64,000 nt of DNA from Dysidea avara (taxonomy: Eukaryota > Porifera > Demospongiae > Dictyoceratida > Dysideidae). Shown here piece by piece: positions 47,315 to 58,625 of this stretch. Position 1 is the stretch's first letter. Every line of letters begins with the position of its first letter. The notes beneath the pieces were generated by a model. It made no database searches, had not been told where the DNA came from, and saw nothing but the letters and a program-made list of their open reading frames with translations. The stretch lies in assembly GCF_963678975.1 (NCBI RefSeq), contig NC_089274.1:22963133-23027132 (forward strand), given 5' to 3'. The translations under genes were made by a program, and so were the position numbers.

Positions 47315-48195
47315 GGCAGCTGTAATATAAAGTTCATTAAAAACTTTTCAGTTCTTTTTTCTTCTGAGGACTTTGTCATCCTCATGGCTTACAGCCACTT
47401 TACTGCAACTATGGGTAACATTATGCACGATAGTCATTCTGAATCATTCATCCCTCATAGTAATTCACTTGTATTCCAGGCCTTCTGTGGAGCTAAGAAG
47501 ATACCACCGAACTAATTCAAAAACTAGCCAAGTCATACAATTTGCATTAAAACTGCAAATCACTCTAGAAAGTTGTCCCGTCCCACAACCTCCCATTTTA
47601 AAGTGAGTGAGTCAAAGCAGGAGTAGCCAAACTTGCCTTGAAAATTTTTCATTTGCAGTTGTCAGTCTGATAATGTAATATAAAATGCTTTGCATTATAC
47701 AAGCTACTTGGAAAAGACAGTACATTTATAGAAGGGGTAGGCATGAGATTGCTAATAGAATATTTGTCTGTGTACGGGTATTCCCCTGTATTTTATTAAA
47801 GTATAGGTAAAATATTCTTTGCTATGTGTTTAACTTATTGGCTACACATCCTTACTTAATGAGAAAAGATAAAACTTTGCTGCATAGTTTAATATTTATT
47901 TATTTATTAAAGCTTTACAGCACAAGTGCTGAAGGTCTGTAGGACACTTGGTCCTATATAATAAGGTAACACATAGAAACTGGGGGTGTAAAACCTGCGT
48001 AACATCTACTTGTTTACTTTTCTACTTTTTACTTATCTACGTTAAAACTTTACTATGTTATCATGTCAATACTTTACTATGTAAAAAGTGTATCACTGTT
48101 ATTTGAAGTATCAATTAGAAATAGATTCACCGGCTAATTAATTGAAACTTGAAGAACATCAGAATTATTTAATTATTCAAAATAGCATGAGATGT
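47315..48195. other. intergenic, with a SINE 3' end
   Basis: No gene is visible. At about 47895-47960 a minus-strand SINE 3' end (AAGCTTTACAGCACAAGTGC and an ATTT-rich tail) is present. The first exon of the GTPase gene may lie here. Confidence 0.5.
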
Positions 48196-51100
48196 TTATT
48201 CATGCATCAACTTACTGTCATCTTTTGGTAAAAGCTGCACTGATTTAATTTGAGAATACATGTAGGGCACAAATTTTTTGAGTAACAGTTCAGCATCCCA
48301 TGACTGCATTAGCATTTGTCTAGTTTTCCATTTCCCAGGGAAGATTTGCCTATTATCACTCCAACCACTTTCTCCTGTTATCTTTGATACATTATTAATA
48401 CTGTTCAAAATCTTCATTTTAACTGCACTTTCCAATAAATTGAATACATGTAAGTGCTTTTTATCAGTTAACTTTGACACCATACAACTTTCAACTTCAT
48501 CAGTAAGATGATTATGATTGAAATCCAGCAGTGTCAACACTGATACGTTTTGAATACATTTTACAATTTTTAACAAGCCTTCTGTACATAAATCGTTGTC
48601 ATTGATATACAATTCTTGTAACTGACTGCAGCAACACAACAACGCTACTAAATCATCTGCAGCATCATCAGTGATACTATTATTGCTGATATCTATTATC
48701 GCCAACAATAAACATCTCTGCAGAGCATTGAGGACCTTTACGATTCCCAGTGTTTGAAACTCATTCCCAGAAATATTAAGCACTTGCAATAGAGTATTAC
48801 GAGACACCACAACTGCTATACTATCAGCTGCTTCTTCTGTAACATTGTTATTACTAATATCTAAGACTCTCAGTGTCGTAGTATTTTGCAAAGCTTCAGC
48901 TATTTTGATTATGCCTGCAGTTTGAAAATCATTCCCACCAATATTAAGCTCTTGTAATTGAGCATTATGCAGCAGAGCAGCTGCTAAATCATCTGCTGCT
49001 TCACTATCAATTTCATTGTAATTAACATCCAACACTAGTAGTGCTGTGATGCAGTGCAGAGCTTTGGAAATTCTATTAGCTCCCATAGTTTGGAAACCAT
49101 TTCCACCAATGTTGACCTGTTGCAGTCCCCTATTATTATGCAAAACCACAGCTATATCATTCGATGCTTCATCATCAATCTCATTATTGCTAATATCTAG
49201 CATTATTAAAGAAGACATACTATGCAATGCTTTAAAAATTGTAACAGCACCTGTAGATTGAAAACCATTCTCATAGATACTAAGTTCTTGCAGTGCAGTA
49301 TTATTAGATAAAACAGCTGCTACTTCAACTGCAGCTTTGTCTGTTATGTTGTTGTTATCAATGCAAAATCTTACCAATTCTGAATTTCCACGTAAAGCTT
49401 TTGCAATAAGCATAGCACCCTCAGTTCGAATATTATTTCCACCTATCACAAATTCTTGCACATTGACATTATGTGATAAAGCAGCTGCTATACTGCCTGT
49501 TGCTTCCTCTGTGATATTGTTGTTATCAATCCAAAGCTTTACTAATGTTGATACTCTCTGCAAAGCCTTCATAATCTTTATAATTCCTGCTGTCTGTAGT
49601 TTGTTTCTACTTAAACCAAGCTCTTGTAGTTTTGTACAAGAGTGACTGGATATAGTGTAAGCTATATCATCTGCTGCATCTTCACTGATGTTGTTGTCAT
49701 TCATATGTAGGCTGGTTATCATTGAAACATTCTGTAGACTTCTACTAATTGCTATAGCACCTGATCCTTGAAGATCATTTCCATCGAGATCAAGATGTTG
49801 TAGATGAGTATTGACTGACAAGATTGTTCCTATACTATCAGCAAATTCTGCAGTAATGTTGGTCTTTTTAAAAGTCAGTCTGTGCAAATTTGATATACAC
49901 TGTAAAGCCTTTGTTAACACAATACCATCACCATTTTGAAAACTGCTATTACAAAGACCAAAATGTTTTAGCTGCATGTTATGAGAGATGACAGCTGCTA
50001 AATTCTCTAAAGCATGGTCTGTAAAAACACTATTGCCAACTACAAGTTCTTTTAAGGTATATTTATCCTGTAATAGTTTAGTTATTCTTATTATTCCTGC
50101 AGCCTGCAAAGTACTGTTTAAATACAACTTCTCTAAAGTTTTGTTTTGATAAACTATAGCTGCTATATCATTGGAAACTTCATTTGTAATGTCATAATTG
50201 TCAATCCCCAGTACTGTTAAAGTCACTATACTTTTAAGCGTAGCAATTACCCTTGCAATGCATGCCAAACGTAACACTCTGGCAACAAAATATACTGCCT
50301 TCAGCTGCTTGTCATGACAAACAAATAACTCCTTTGCATGATATGGCTTAGTCTCTTTAATCAAAGTTACAACTTCATGCTCCAGGTCACAACATGGTTG
50401 AGATTGCAGAAAACGCAACTGACATTGAGTTACATTAATACCACACAGAAAGTTTCCAACCATTATTACAAAGCTTACTTGGGCTGAATATAATAATTTT
50501 TGATCAGTGATATGATTGTAAAGGACTTCAGTACTGATAGCAAGAGTATCAGATATTGTTATTTCCATTTTTCTGTTAGCAAAACAACCAAGAATATCCA
50601 CTACGCTCTGTTCGTGCAATTCATTGTTGATCAAATGAAGATGCCACAAATATTGCAATGCAGCTACACTAGCAATTTCTTTAATGTGGTAATTAGAAGG
50701 TAGCCAGCAATTGACAATGTACAAACTAGTAGAAGGTTGTCCATTGATTCCATGACTCTCAGCATTACAAAAGAAGCCAGTTTTGCTACTTTTGCAGATT
50801 ACAGACATACAAACCTGCAATGACTTTTTCACAACTAAACTTCTCTCAAGTTTTTCAATAAAATTGATATAACAGTCATATTCGATGTCACAAAGAAATA
50901 ATTCATTCACTTTCCACAATAACAGTATTTTTATAAATTGGAATGTGATTGCTAAAGTAAACTTATCAGCAGAGATTCTTAATGTCTTTACTGTTGATTT
51001 ACACTTCTCAATCACCAAATACCTGTATATGATGTCACACTCAACAACTCCAATACTGCAACCTGAAAGATCCAATTCGACCCAATCACTGAGAGTGGCA

Positions 51101-54100
51101 GCCAAAGTTGCTGCGATTTGGTAGAAAACAGGTGCAGTTAACTGACACTTTGAAAATTTCCAAATTTTTGTTGATGGTTTCAACAGGAGTGCTAGTGCAA
51201 TTTGTTCAGTTGTTGGATTATGAGCTATTAAAGCATCTTTTGTGACCACAATTGTGGAACCATTTTGACAAGCAGAAGTTAAGATGTTCAAGTCATCTCT
51301 TTTTATATAACTAGTGCTATGTAAAAAGAGTTCTTTTACTTTCATCGCACACAACATCATAAGGCAATGTAAATCTAAGTAACTGTTTAGAACATAAAAC
51401 AAAGATATGGATACCGCCTTGTTTAAAACTGTCTCAAAATCAGAAGTGGTTATGTCACACTTGTTAAGGTAAACATTTTTCAGTGATTTATAAACAACTA
51501 CTCTCTCAAATACTTTAAATTTAAACTTATGAGCAATCAAGGTATCCTTTTCAAACAGTGCGATTCTTATACAGTCATTAACAAGTGTTTTGCACAGCAA
51601 TCTAATAAAAGTATGCATTATAAAATCATACTTTGAGCCATGATAAGAGTGAACCACTTTCCAAGCACATGTTTGCTTTTTGCCAGCACAAAGCAATCGA
51701 ATGCAGCAAACAAGGTTAAATAATTCTAATTCTGAAAGGTTTGTAGCTAGAGAGTCTGTAATAATCTGACCTTGAACTTTACTGCTGCTAACTACCACCT
51801 GCACACCAAAATTTATACTGTCGGGTAGTAACGCAACCAATTCATCAGCCACCTGGTCATGTAAAGTTGAATTATAAATAAACAAGCCAACATCCCAGCC
51901 ACTATTTAACAAGATATTGCAGACTTCTTTAGTAGTCCAAACACCAAGAACTGTGCAAATTGCATGGAAAGTTTTAAGTTTTCTGTCCCCAATAAAAGTT
52001 TTCAATTCTTGAGTTTCTGAAATACTGTATTTATACTGCCATTTGCAATTAAATAAATATACATGCAAGCCTTTGGTATTTCTTAATTTAGGAAACACAG
52101 AAACAATACGTTTCCAATCCAGGTTGTTGACAAATATCAATGAACCAATTATAGTTAATTTCAATCCAGATTTGATAGAAGGATGAAAAAATGTATTTTC
52201 AACTGCAGCAAGCAAACCGCTGTAAGTGACATCATTTAATATAGCATCATCAGTAATAATCACCTCTGTTGTATGCCAACATACAAGCATTTGAAATAAT
52301 TTGTTCAGAGATTCAAAATTCAAATGATTAAAAGAAAAATCAACTTTGTTAATAGTGACTATATGATGCTCTAAGAACCTATCACTCAGAACACCACAAC
52401 CTACACTTCCAACACTACACTTTGACAAGTTAAGATATTCCCAATCCTTCTTCAAAGATGTTATTAAAAAGAATCCCAGAGTATTGAGATCATTGGGCAA
52501 GAGGGTCTGGTTGCTAAGATCAATAACATCTCCTTGAAAAAATTTTCCAACAGAATTAATCATGTCTTTATTGCTAGTTTCAACAAGACATTGAAACAGA
52601 TAGAGGCACTTGATCTTGTTATTTAACAGCTTATTAGATACAGTTGTGTTCTTTGATAATTTAGTGAAAAATTGAAACCTGTTTCCCGAAAGAAAATGCC
52701 TCAATGCAAAAGAGCTTGCATCAGTGATACCAACATACATTATCCAAGTGTTGTAATAACGATGCCTCCAAAAACTTTTGCTGAGAATTTTGATTTGCTT
52801 TTTATCCGGTAATGTTGAAATATGATAAGCTGCCATGTATTCTTGAACTGAGAAGTGAAGAAAATGAAACGTTACATCTTCACCACCAGTCTGAATATTA
52901 AAATATCGAACTGCTTTTAACAATCCAAGGCCATTCCAGTTACTTTGAGTTATGGTCAAGTTAGAACAATCTGCCTCAATTTCATGCAACGTAAACACTA
53001 TTTTGTCAACTTTTAAAGCCTTATAAGCTAGTTTTGCCATTTCATTAAACACTTGATTATGTGGAGGAGGCAACTTGGCCAAATCAGTTAAAACAGGACT
53101 GTTACCTCCACTTAGTTTCTTAATGAAGTGATAAACTGACATTTCAATGAATTTTCTATACATGTCTGTCTGAGTTTTGGGTAACGTGTCCATATCACCA
53201 TCAGCAAGGCATAGTAATATGGTCATGTTTAAAGGAATATAACAGAGTGCATTAATTGTAGGATTGGACTGTAAATAAAGCTGAAGTGCCTTAATTTTGT
53301 CCTCCATACCTTGGAAAGCAGTTCGAACATAATCAAGTCTGTCTTCCTCAGTGAAGCCAACTATTTCTACCCTACAGTCTACAAGACTATGTAGATGTGA
53401 TGAAGCTGTAGGATGAGAAGTGATCACCAAACAACTCTTGAAAAAAACTCTGCGATGGATTATATCTGCAACAAAGGACTGCATTTTGACTTCTTCAGAT
53501 ATTTCATCATATCCATCAAAAACAATAGCAAGATCTTCACCATCAGTTTGAGAGAGATGCTTTGCAACACAAGTGATCATTTCACTAGTACTGCTTTTAA
53601 CTGCATACTGTACAAAACTTTCAACTGATACTATTCTATTGACATTACATTCACGTAAGAAAATCAAGAAAAGAAACTTTTTACTACTCAATAATTTATT
53701 ATTAGCCCATTGAAAAGCAATTTCTTTTGCTAGAACAGTTTTACCTATTCCAGGTGCACCTTCTATAAGTATTAGATTAGGATCTTTGATAGACCCACCA
53801 GCAGATATAACAGGTACAAAAATATCTGATATGTTTTTGGTTGCTCCAGCATATCTATCATGCTCAACATCAGCATGTGAATTCAAAACAGACTCAGTCA
53901 TAATTCTTCCAGTGTTTGCTAGTTCATAGGTGACAGAAATCACAGCAGCATCAGTACACTTGCCTCTGCTATGTATGAGCGTAAGTGTTGTATAGTGTTT
54001 GGGCTGATATGGTGGCCAGCCATCCACTGTAGTACAAAACCGGTTGTCAATGTAACGTTTGCAGAGATGGCTAACAACATCAGTGAAAATAATTTGAATA

Positions 54101-54165
54101 TCTACACAAACACCTACACATAAGCATAAAGGAAATGACTGCATGAAATTGATACAACAATACAC
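48196..54165 (-). CDS. NACHT-leucine-rich repeat receptor (NLR family)
   Basis: One open frame of 1989 codons. Such proteins sense microbial or damage signals in the cytosol and oligomerise through the NACHT ATPase. Walker A is GAPGIGKT at residues 136-143, Walker B LAIVFDGYDE at about 212-221, and further NACHT sequence follows to about 450. Residues about 1390-1900 hold 20 RNase-inhibitor-type repeats of about 28 residues, alternating two types (LDISNNEI / LQELNIGGNDF). The middle part (about 550-1390) is diverged repeat-like sequence. The first 27 residues are hydrophobic, and an acceptor-like TTTGTGTAG just before position 54101 suggests that the true exon begins there, with an upstream exon (possibly a CARD, Death or other adaptor domain) not identified. 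No effector domain is visible in the exon. It resembles the expanded NLRs of sponges. Confidence 0.9.
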   Translation of the reverse strand: MYCCINFMQSFPLCLCVGVCVDIQIIFTDVVSHLCKRYIDNRFCTTVDGWPPYQPKHYTTLTLIHSRGKCTDAAVISVTYELANTGRIMTESVLNSHADVEHDRYAGATKNISDIFVPVISAGGSIKDPNLILIEGAPGIGKTVLAKEIAFQWANNKLLSSKKFLFLIFLRECNVNRIVSVESFVQYAVKSSTSEMITCVAKHLSQTDGEDLAIVFDGYDEISEEVKMQSFVADIIHRRVFFKSCLVITSHPTASSHLHSLVDCRVEIVGFTEEDRLDYVRTAFQGMEDKIKALQLYLQSNPTINALCYIPLNMTILLCLADGDMDTLPKTQTDMYRKFIEMSVYHFIKKLSGGNSPVLTDLAKLPPPHNQVFNEMAKLAYKALKVDKIVFTLHEIEADCSNLTITQSNWNGLGLLKAVRYFNIQTGGEDVTFHFLHFSVQEYMAAYHISTLPDKKQIKILSKSFWRHRYYNTWIMYVGITDASSFALRHFLSGNRFQFFTKLSKNTTVSNKLLNNKIKCLYLFQCLVETSNKDMINSVGKFFQGDVIDLSNQTLLPNDLNTLGFFLITSLKKDWEYLNLSKCSVGSVGCGVLSDRFLEHHIVTINKVDFSFNHLNFESLNKLFQMLVCWHTTEVIITDDAILNDVTYSGLLAAVENTFFHPSIKSGLKLTIIGSLIFVNNLDWKRIVSVFPKLRNTKGLHVYLFNCKWQYKYSISETQELKTFIGDRKLKTFHAICTVLGVWTTKEVCNILLNSGWDVGLFIYNSTLHDQVADELVALLPDSINFGVQVVVSSSKVQGQIITDSLATNLSELELFNLVCCIRLLCAGKKQTCAWKVVHSYHGSKYDFIMHTFIRLLCKTLVNDCIRIALFEKDTLIAHKFKFKVFERVVVYKSLKNVYLNKCDITTSDFETVLNKAVSISLFYVLNSYLDLHCLMMLCAMKVKELFLHSTSYIKRDDLNILTSACQNGSTIVVTKDALIAHNPTTEQIALALLLKPSTKIWKFSKCQLTAPVFYQIAATLAATLSDWVELDLSGCSIGVVECDIIYRYLVIEKCKSTVKTLRISADKFTLAITFQFIKILLLWKVNELFLCDIEYDCYINFIEKLERSLVVKKSLQVCMSVICKSSKTGFFCNAESHGINGQPSTSLYIVNCWLPSNYHIKEIASVAALQYLWHLHLINNELHEQSVVDILGCFANRKMEITISDTLAISTEVLYNHITDQKLLYSAQVSFVIMVGNFLCGINVTQCQLRFLQSQPCCDLEHEVVTLIKETKPYHAKELFVCHDKQLKAVYFVARVLRLACIARVIATLKSIVTLTVLGIDNYDITNEVSNDIAAIVYQNKTLEKLYLNSTLQAAGIIRITKLLQDKYTLKELVVGNSVFTDHALENLAAVISHNMQLKHFGLCNSSFQNGDGIVLTKALQCISNLHRLTFKKTNITAEFADSIGTILSVNTHLQHLDLDGNDLQGSGAIAISRSLQNVSMITSLHMNDNNISEDAADDIAYTISSHSCTKLQELGLSRNKLQTAGIIKIMKALQRVSTLVKLWIDNNNITEEATGSIAAALSHNVNVQEFVIGGNNIRTEGAMLIAKALRGNSELVRFCIDNNNITDKAAVEVAAVLSNNTALQELSIYENGFQSTGAVTIFKALHSMSSLIMLDISNNEIDDEASNDIAVVLHNNRGLQQVNIGGNGFQTMGANRISKALHCITALLVLDVNYNEIDSEAADDLAAALLHNAQLQELNIGGNDFQTAGIIKIAEALQNTTTLRVLDISNNNVTEEAADSIAVVVSRNTLLQVLNISGNEFQTLGIVKVLNALQRCLLLAIIDISNNSITDDAADDLVALLCCCSQLQELYINDNDLCTEGLLKIVKCIQNVSVLTLLDFNHNHLTDEVESCMVSKLTDKKHLHVFNLLESAVKMKILNSINNVSKITGESGWSDNRQIFPGKWKTRQMLMQSWDAELLLKKFVPYMYSQIKSVQLLPKDDSKLMHE

Positions 54166-54222
54166 TTATATAGAAATCATGCAGATGGCAGCATATTAAC
54201 TACATACAGTAATACTTATCCT

Positions 54223-54451
54223 TGCAAAAACAGCCAAGCTATAAAAAAAGGTATATGGCCTTCAAAAGCCTTGGGTGAAAAAAGTTGTGGCCAAGAAATT
54301 GCTGTAATGATGTTAATATCAAATAATGGCTGTGATCAAAATTTAACATTAACATCATTGCAGCCATTTCTTGGCCACCACCTTTGGTTTCAGAACTTTT
54401 TTACCCAGGCTTTTGAAGGCTGCACCTTATTTATAGCTTGGCTGTTTTGCA
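54223..54451. repeat. foldback MITE, copy 3
   Basis: Starts TGCAAAAACAGCCAAGCTAT and ends GCTTGGCTGTTTTGCA. The arms contain TTGCTGTAATGATGTTAAT and its complement. Lies 58 bp upstream of the NLR open frame. Confidence 0.85.
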
Positions 54452-54484
54452 TGGATTTCACTTCTCATATTGCAGACTTTAATA

Positions 54485-55590
54485 GACTATTTGTCAAAAT
54501 ACTGCACATATTTTTAGGAACTTCACATAAAATATTCTAGATTCTCCATTGGTAGATCTATGAAATTATAAACTTTTACTATTGAGTAGATTTAAGCTAG
54601 ACTCTTCATTTATAAGGTAGAAATTAAGTGAATGGATCAACTGACAGCAGCAGTTCAGTGGTGAAGGGTTTGGGAAGTGTGTAGTCGGTACATGTTCACC
54701 TGAGCCCCTGCCAAATATAGTAATATCAAAGAGGTAAACATGTGTTCACTCCTAATGGTTTTGTACTGGAACAAGCATATTTTCATGTTATAAACATGTT
54801 TGCACACCTGAATCATTCATGCTAAATGTATGGGATATTTCTAAAGTCTCATAACTCGCTTGTTCTTGTCCGTATCAAAGCACTTTTTTGATTAACAGTT
54901 CTGGCATTTAAAGGGCTTTACAGTGCTACTAAATGTTTGAGCAACTGGCCCATGTAACAGGAGTTATTGACAAGAAACGAGGGCTCAGGTGAACGCGTAC
55001 CGACTATAAAGCATTTTGACATCATAGCTAAAACCTTTTGTGGTTTAAAACAAAATCATACTGACAGCTACAGAATTACCAACTTGGTGTAAAATCATGG
55101 GGTGGTTAACCTAACAAATTTTCAAATTATTCCTGCAAGTGGTTTAACCTGTAGTCATAAAAAAATATTGGTCTTTTTAGTGCAAATAATTGTCCATAAC
55201 CCTGTGAATATTTATCAGTTTTCCAAACTTAGTGTGTGAATTAGTTAGTACGTCCTTGAAGTTAGCAAAATTTCAAGGTGATTGAGCTACACATTACTTT
55301 TATTGCAGAAAGAAGAAAACTTTAATCTCTCAAAATGAAGGAGGAAACTAAGCATAAATTTGAGGGTTCATATTTCATGATAAAATAAAACAACCCTGCT
55401 CAAATTCGGTATGTGCAATGCCGAAGGCGGAAGAATTTGCAGTGTAAAAATCATTCCAATTGGAGAAGGGAGCATGGGACTATGTATGCATGAAAATCGT
55501 GTTTTCTTTTTTCTGTCAATATACCTATGGTGTGGCATGCCAGCTTTCTTGGCTGCACAACACACTAAGCATGTGTCAATATAAAAAGAG
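54485..55590 (+). repeat. dispersed repeat with tRNA-like block, copy 2
   Basis: Ordered blocks shared with 24485-25170: GTAGATCTATGAAATTATAA, AGCTAGACT, CAGTTCAGTGGTGAAGG, TTTATCA and the GCTGCACAACACACTA end block. It is longer than copy 1 because of extra sequence at about 54700-55080. Confidence 0.5.
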
Positions 55591-55671
55591 CACAAGGATT
55601 TAAATCAAGTAGAGGTCATACATGTGCAGCTATGTATGTTAGTGCACATGTTAATTCAGTCATACAGTTTA

Positions 55672-56157
55672 CAGGGGCGGATCCAGGACCTGGCAGGGGG
55701 AGGGGCACAAACAGGCAAGTTGTAGGTGGTTAGGGAGAGCCAGATCCTCTTGCTAGTTGCTGCATTTTTGAAGCAGCAAATAATACACCTCTTAGTAGTA
55801 TCTCACTGCTGATTTTTGTCATTTTGGCCTTTGCAGATGGCTGTGAAGTCTTTAAAGCAGTTTAAAAGGCCCTGAATGTCTTAAACAACAGCAACACAAT
55901 AATTATTTTTAGAGGCGCTTAGTGCGTACGAAGGTGCTGGATGACAGTTTCATAACTAGGTTGCTCGCTAGGTTGACTTCAGATTCAGGTGAATTCGTAA
56001 TAAATGCTAGTAAAATGTGCATATTTTCGTGAGTTTTATAAGCTGATCTTGCCCTGGCATGAAGTTTAGTATTTTAATCAGAAGTATGGCTCCTCCACTG
56101 TGTGACAAGGTGGGGGGGGGCATTTGCCCCAAATGCCCCATCCTGGATCCGCCATTG
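55672..56157. repeat. MITE with CAGGGGCGGATCC ends, third copy (486 bp)
   Basis: Starts CAGGGGCGGATCCAGG and ends TGGATCCGCCATTG, flanked by the exact 5-bp repeat GTTTA (55667-55671 and 56158-56162). The interior differs from the other two copies. Confidence 0.88.
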
Positions 56158-56625
56158 GTTTATATCCATGAATGAAGTAGGGATTGAATGTTCACTAGTA
56201 TGACTGCATGTGTAGGCAACCTCCCTTGCGATCCTTATTACTCAAATATACAACTCCGAATATTCAGTTTGTTTACTATATAATTTATGACACGCATGGC
56301 CATTCAGTCAACTAAAATATAGGGTGTCTGTCAACTGATTCCACTGTATTTCCACAAAGGTCCTTGGGATAATTCTTTGTGCATACATTACCATATATAC
56401 AGAATCTGGTCTCAAATGCCCACATGGACCATGCATGTATCATACAGTTCTTAACTATATTATACAAATCTGACTGTGAAATTGGATCTGGAATCTCAGC
56501 TGAAATTTACTTGTCAATGTCATGATTTATCCTCATGTCACAGATGAATAAGTAAATGGCAGTGTGGTAATCCATATTTCTGGAACTCAATGACATGCAC
56601 TTTGGCAACTACCACACTAAGGACG

Positions 56626-56805
56626 TGGTAGAATGAACTGAACTATAATATGTAGTTACAATTATTGTATTCTTTAGTTGATCATATTTTAATCATTAAA
56701 TGGTGATGTACGTAATGTTTATAATTCAGTCGCGTGATTGTAACATTAATTGGAACGTCTTGTTGACTGTTGAATGAATCATTGATCACATTGTCCAATA
56801 TCACA
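56626..56805 (+). repeat. 5' LTR of the gypsy element
   Basis: 180 bp, TGGTAGAATGAACTGAACTA to ATCACA. Aligns by eye with the 3' LTR over its full length (GACTGTTGAATGAATCATTG is identical), with a few indels. About 10 bp of the 3' copy's T-run are missing. Confidence 0.85.
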
Positions 56806-56830
56806 ATATGACAAGAGTGGGATCTCAAGT

Positions 56831-57446
56831 ATGACGCTTCAGCTACAGCCTTCTGCCCTGTTCAACTTCAAAATCCTGGACAAGTGGTCTAAATGGAAAA
56901 GGAGGTTTGAATAGTATCACCTCACTTCAGGTCTTGCATCAAGTGAAGATGAGCCATGGCAGGTCAGTAGTACACTCTTATATTGTATGGGTGAGGATGT
57001 GGTCTCATCTATGAATATCTCTACCACAGCAAAGTACAGTTCGGTTATAGGCAAATTTGATGAAAATTTTAAGATGTAATTTTTGAATGAGCTTGCTTCA
57101 ATAGACACAACCAACTGCTTGAGGAATTGGTTGAAGAATATATCACTGTATTATACCAGCAAATAGATTCATGTGAATACAGCAATTTTAAAGACAAGAT
57201 GCTACAAGATCGATTGGTGTCTTGTTGTCAGAAGTCAGCAATCCAAACTATCTATGTTATTAATGGCCTCAAGACTAATTTGCTAGGCCTCCCAGTAATT
57301 ACTGCCCTTAACATTTTGTGCAGAGTGGATGCTCTCATGTGTGATGCACAGTCTGTCATTGCCAAATTCCCACATTGTTTAAAGGTCTGGGCATCCTGGG
57401 GGATGAATACATCATCAAGCAGAAAGAGGATGCCACCCCATACTAG
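56831..57446 (+). pseudogene. gypsy gag and protease/RT-start remnant
   Basis: Frame 56831 on: FNFKILDKWSKWKRRFE, HLTSGLASS, LLYCMGEDVVSS, KYSSVIGKFDENF and, after a frame break, VEEYITVLYQQIDSCEYSNF with KDKMLQDRLV. These are typical gag motifs of this clade. It then jumps to VINGLKTNLLGLPVITALN and IAKFPHCLKVWASWGMN, which belong downstream near the protease/RT junction, so a large internal part of gag and protease is deleted. In-frame stops are present. Confidence 0.75.
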
Positions 57447-58625
57447 GCCTCCGGGAATTATGCGGGAATAATTTTGGGAATTTTAAACTACTTAATATTC
57501 TAGAATTATTACAGAATATTGGGGAATAATTGGGGAGTAATTGGAACAATGAAGAACATCATATTCACTCACCTATTTATGAATCATGTTTTACCATCTG
57601 GATTTCTCTGCTTGTCCCGCTTTTGTCTGGATGCTTTATTAATAGCTCTACATCACGTGTGTATCCACACCAATCAATACATTAGAGTTTACATAATTTG
57701 TATGGAAACAAAGCAAAGTGATCCTTCTGCAATAAGCACTAGTAGTGTTCTAGATGCACTGAATAGCAACGAGGAATCATCAGAAGCATCAGAAGCAAGT
57801 GAATCTGAATACAATAATGCAAGTGAGGCTACTTTGAACTCATGTCACAGGATGGAGGTGGACAGGATAGATCAAGGGACCGAATTAGGGACAGACAGTG
57901 AACAAGGAAATGAACTAACCTTTAATAGTTTATATCATCGATGCTAGTTTGTTAAAGGAAAGGATCTCTTCGTTGTTTTTGATGGTACTACCTGTTTGGG
58001 TGAAGCATTAGCTCAGTATTGCTCTTCGTTATGTCAATGATGAATGGAAGATTAACCAAAGGTTCGTCTTCAGATTGTAGTAAGAGTTTGTCTAGTAAGG
58101 AACTTGCAAGAGAGCTCATGTCAGTGCTTTCTGTTCAATATAGCATTGGAACACAGCAGTTGCTGGTTGCCATGAAAGATTGTGCATCTGTGAATGAGGT
58201 AGTTGTTCGAACCCTGAATATCATTTATCCTAGTGCTTCTCACACACTATTGATCGTGTAGGGGAACCACTCCAAATCTTTCTGAGTTTATAACTTCTTG
58301 AATTAGCCTATTCTCCCAAAGCCTAAATAACAGGATTCTGTGGCATGATCAAACAGGGAAGTCAACAGCTACCTACAGTACAACTAGCTAGTGGAGCTGC
58401 TGGGAAGTGATTGAGCAGGTTTCTGTCCAGTTCAGTGGTGTTCTATCTTTTTTATGTAGGGAGGATCTTGGCTCAGTTGCAACAGCTGCATAGATAATTG
58501 CATTTTTTACAGATCTCTAGAAGAAGGCGCTACTTGAAGTTGAGCTTGCTACTATTATAGACTGGGGAAGACCATTTGTTACAGCTACCTATTCGCTGGA
58601 AGGTGATGGACCTTTGGGCAGGAAT
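57447..58625 (+). pseudogene. transposase-like remnant inserted in the gypsy element
   Basis: After about 57447 the gypsy sequence stops. From 57950 broken frames give FVKGKDLFVVFDGTTCLGEA, then RYVNDEWKIN, then ELARELMSVLSVQYSI and QLLVAMKDCASVNEVVVRTL with NIIYP, and finally VELATIIDWGRPFVTATYSL before EGDGPL near 58610. The order resembles hAT-like DNA transposase proteins. Frameshifts and stops are present. The preceding 57519-57947 frame (142 codons, serine/glutamate-rich) is unrecognised. Confidence 0.55.

Noticed and set aside
49046-49645. Plus-strand ORFs opposite the NLR
   Set aside because: Shadows of the regular leucine-rich repeat coding sequence on the other strand.
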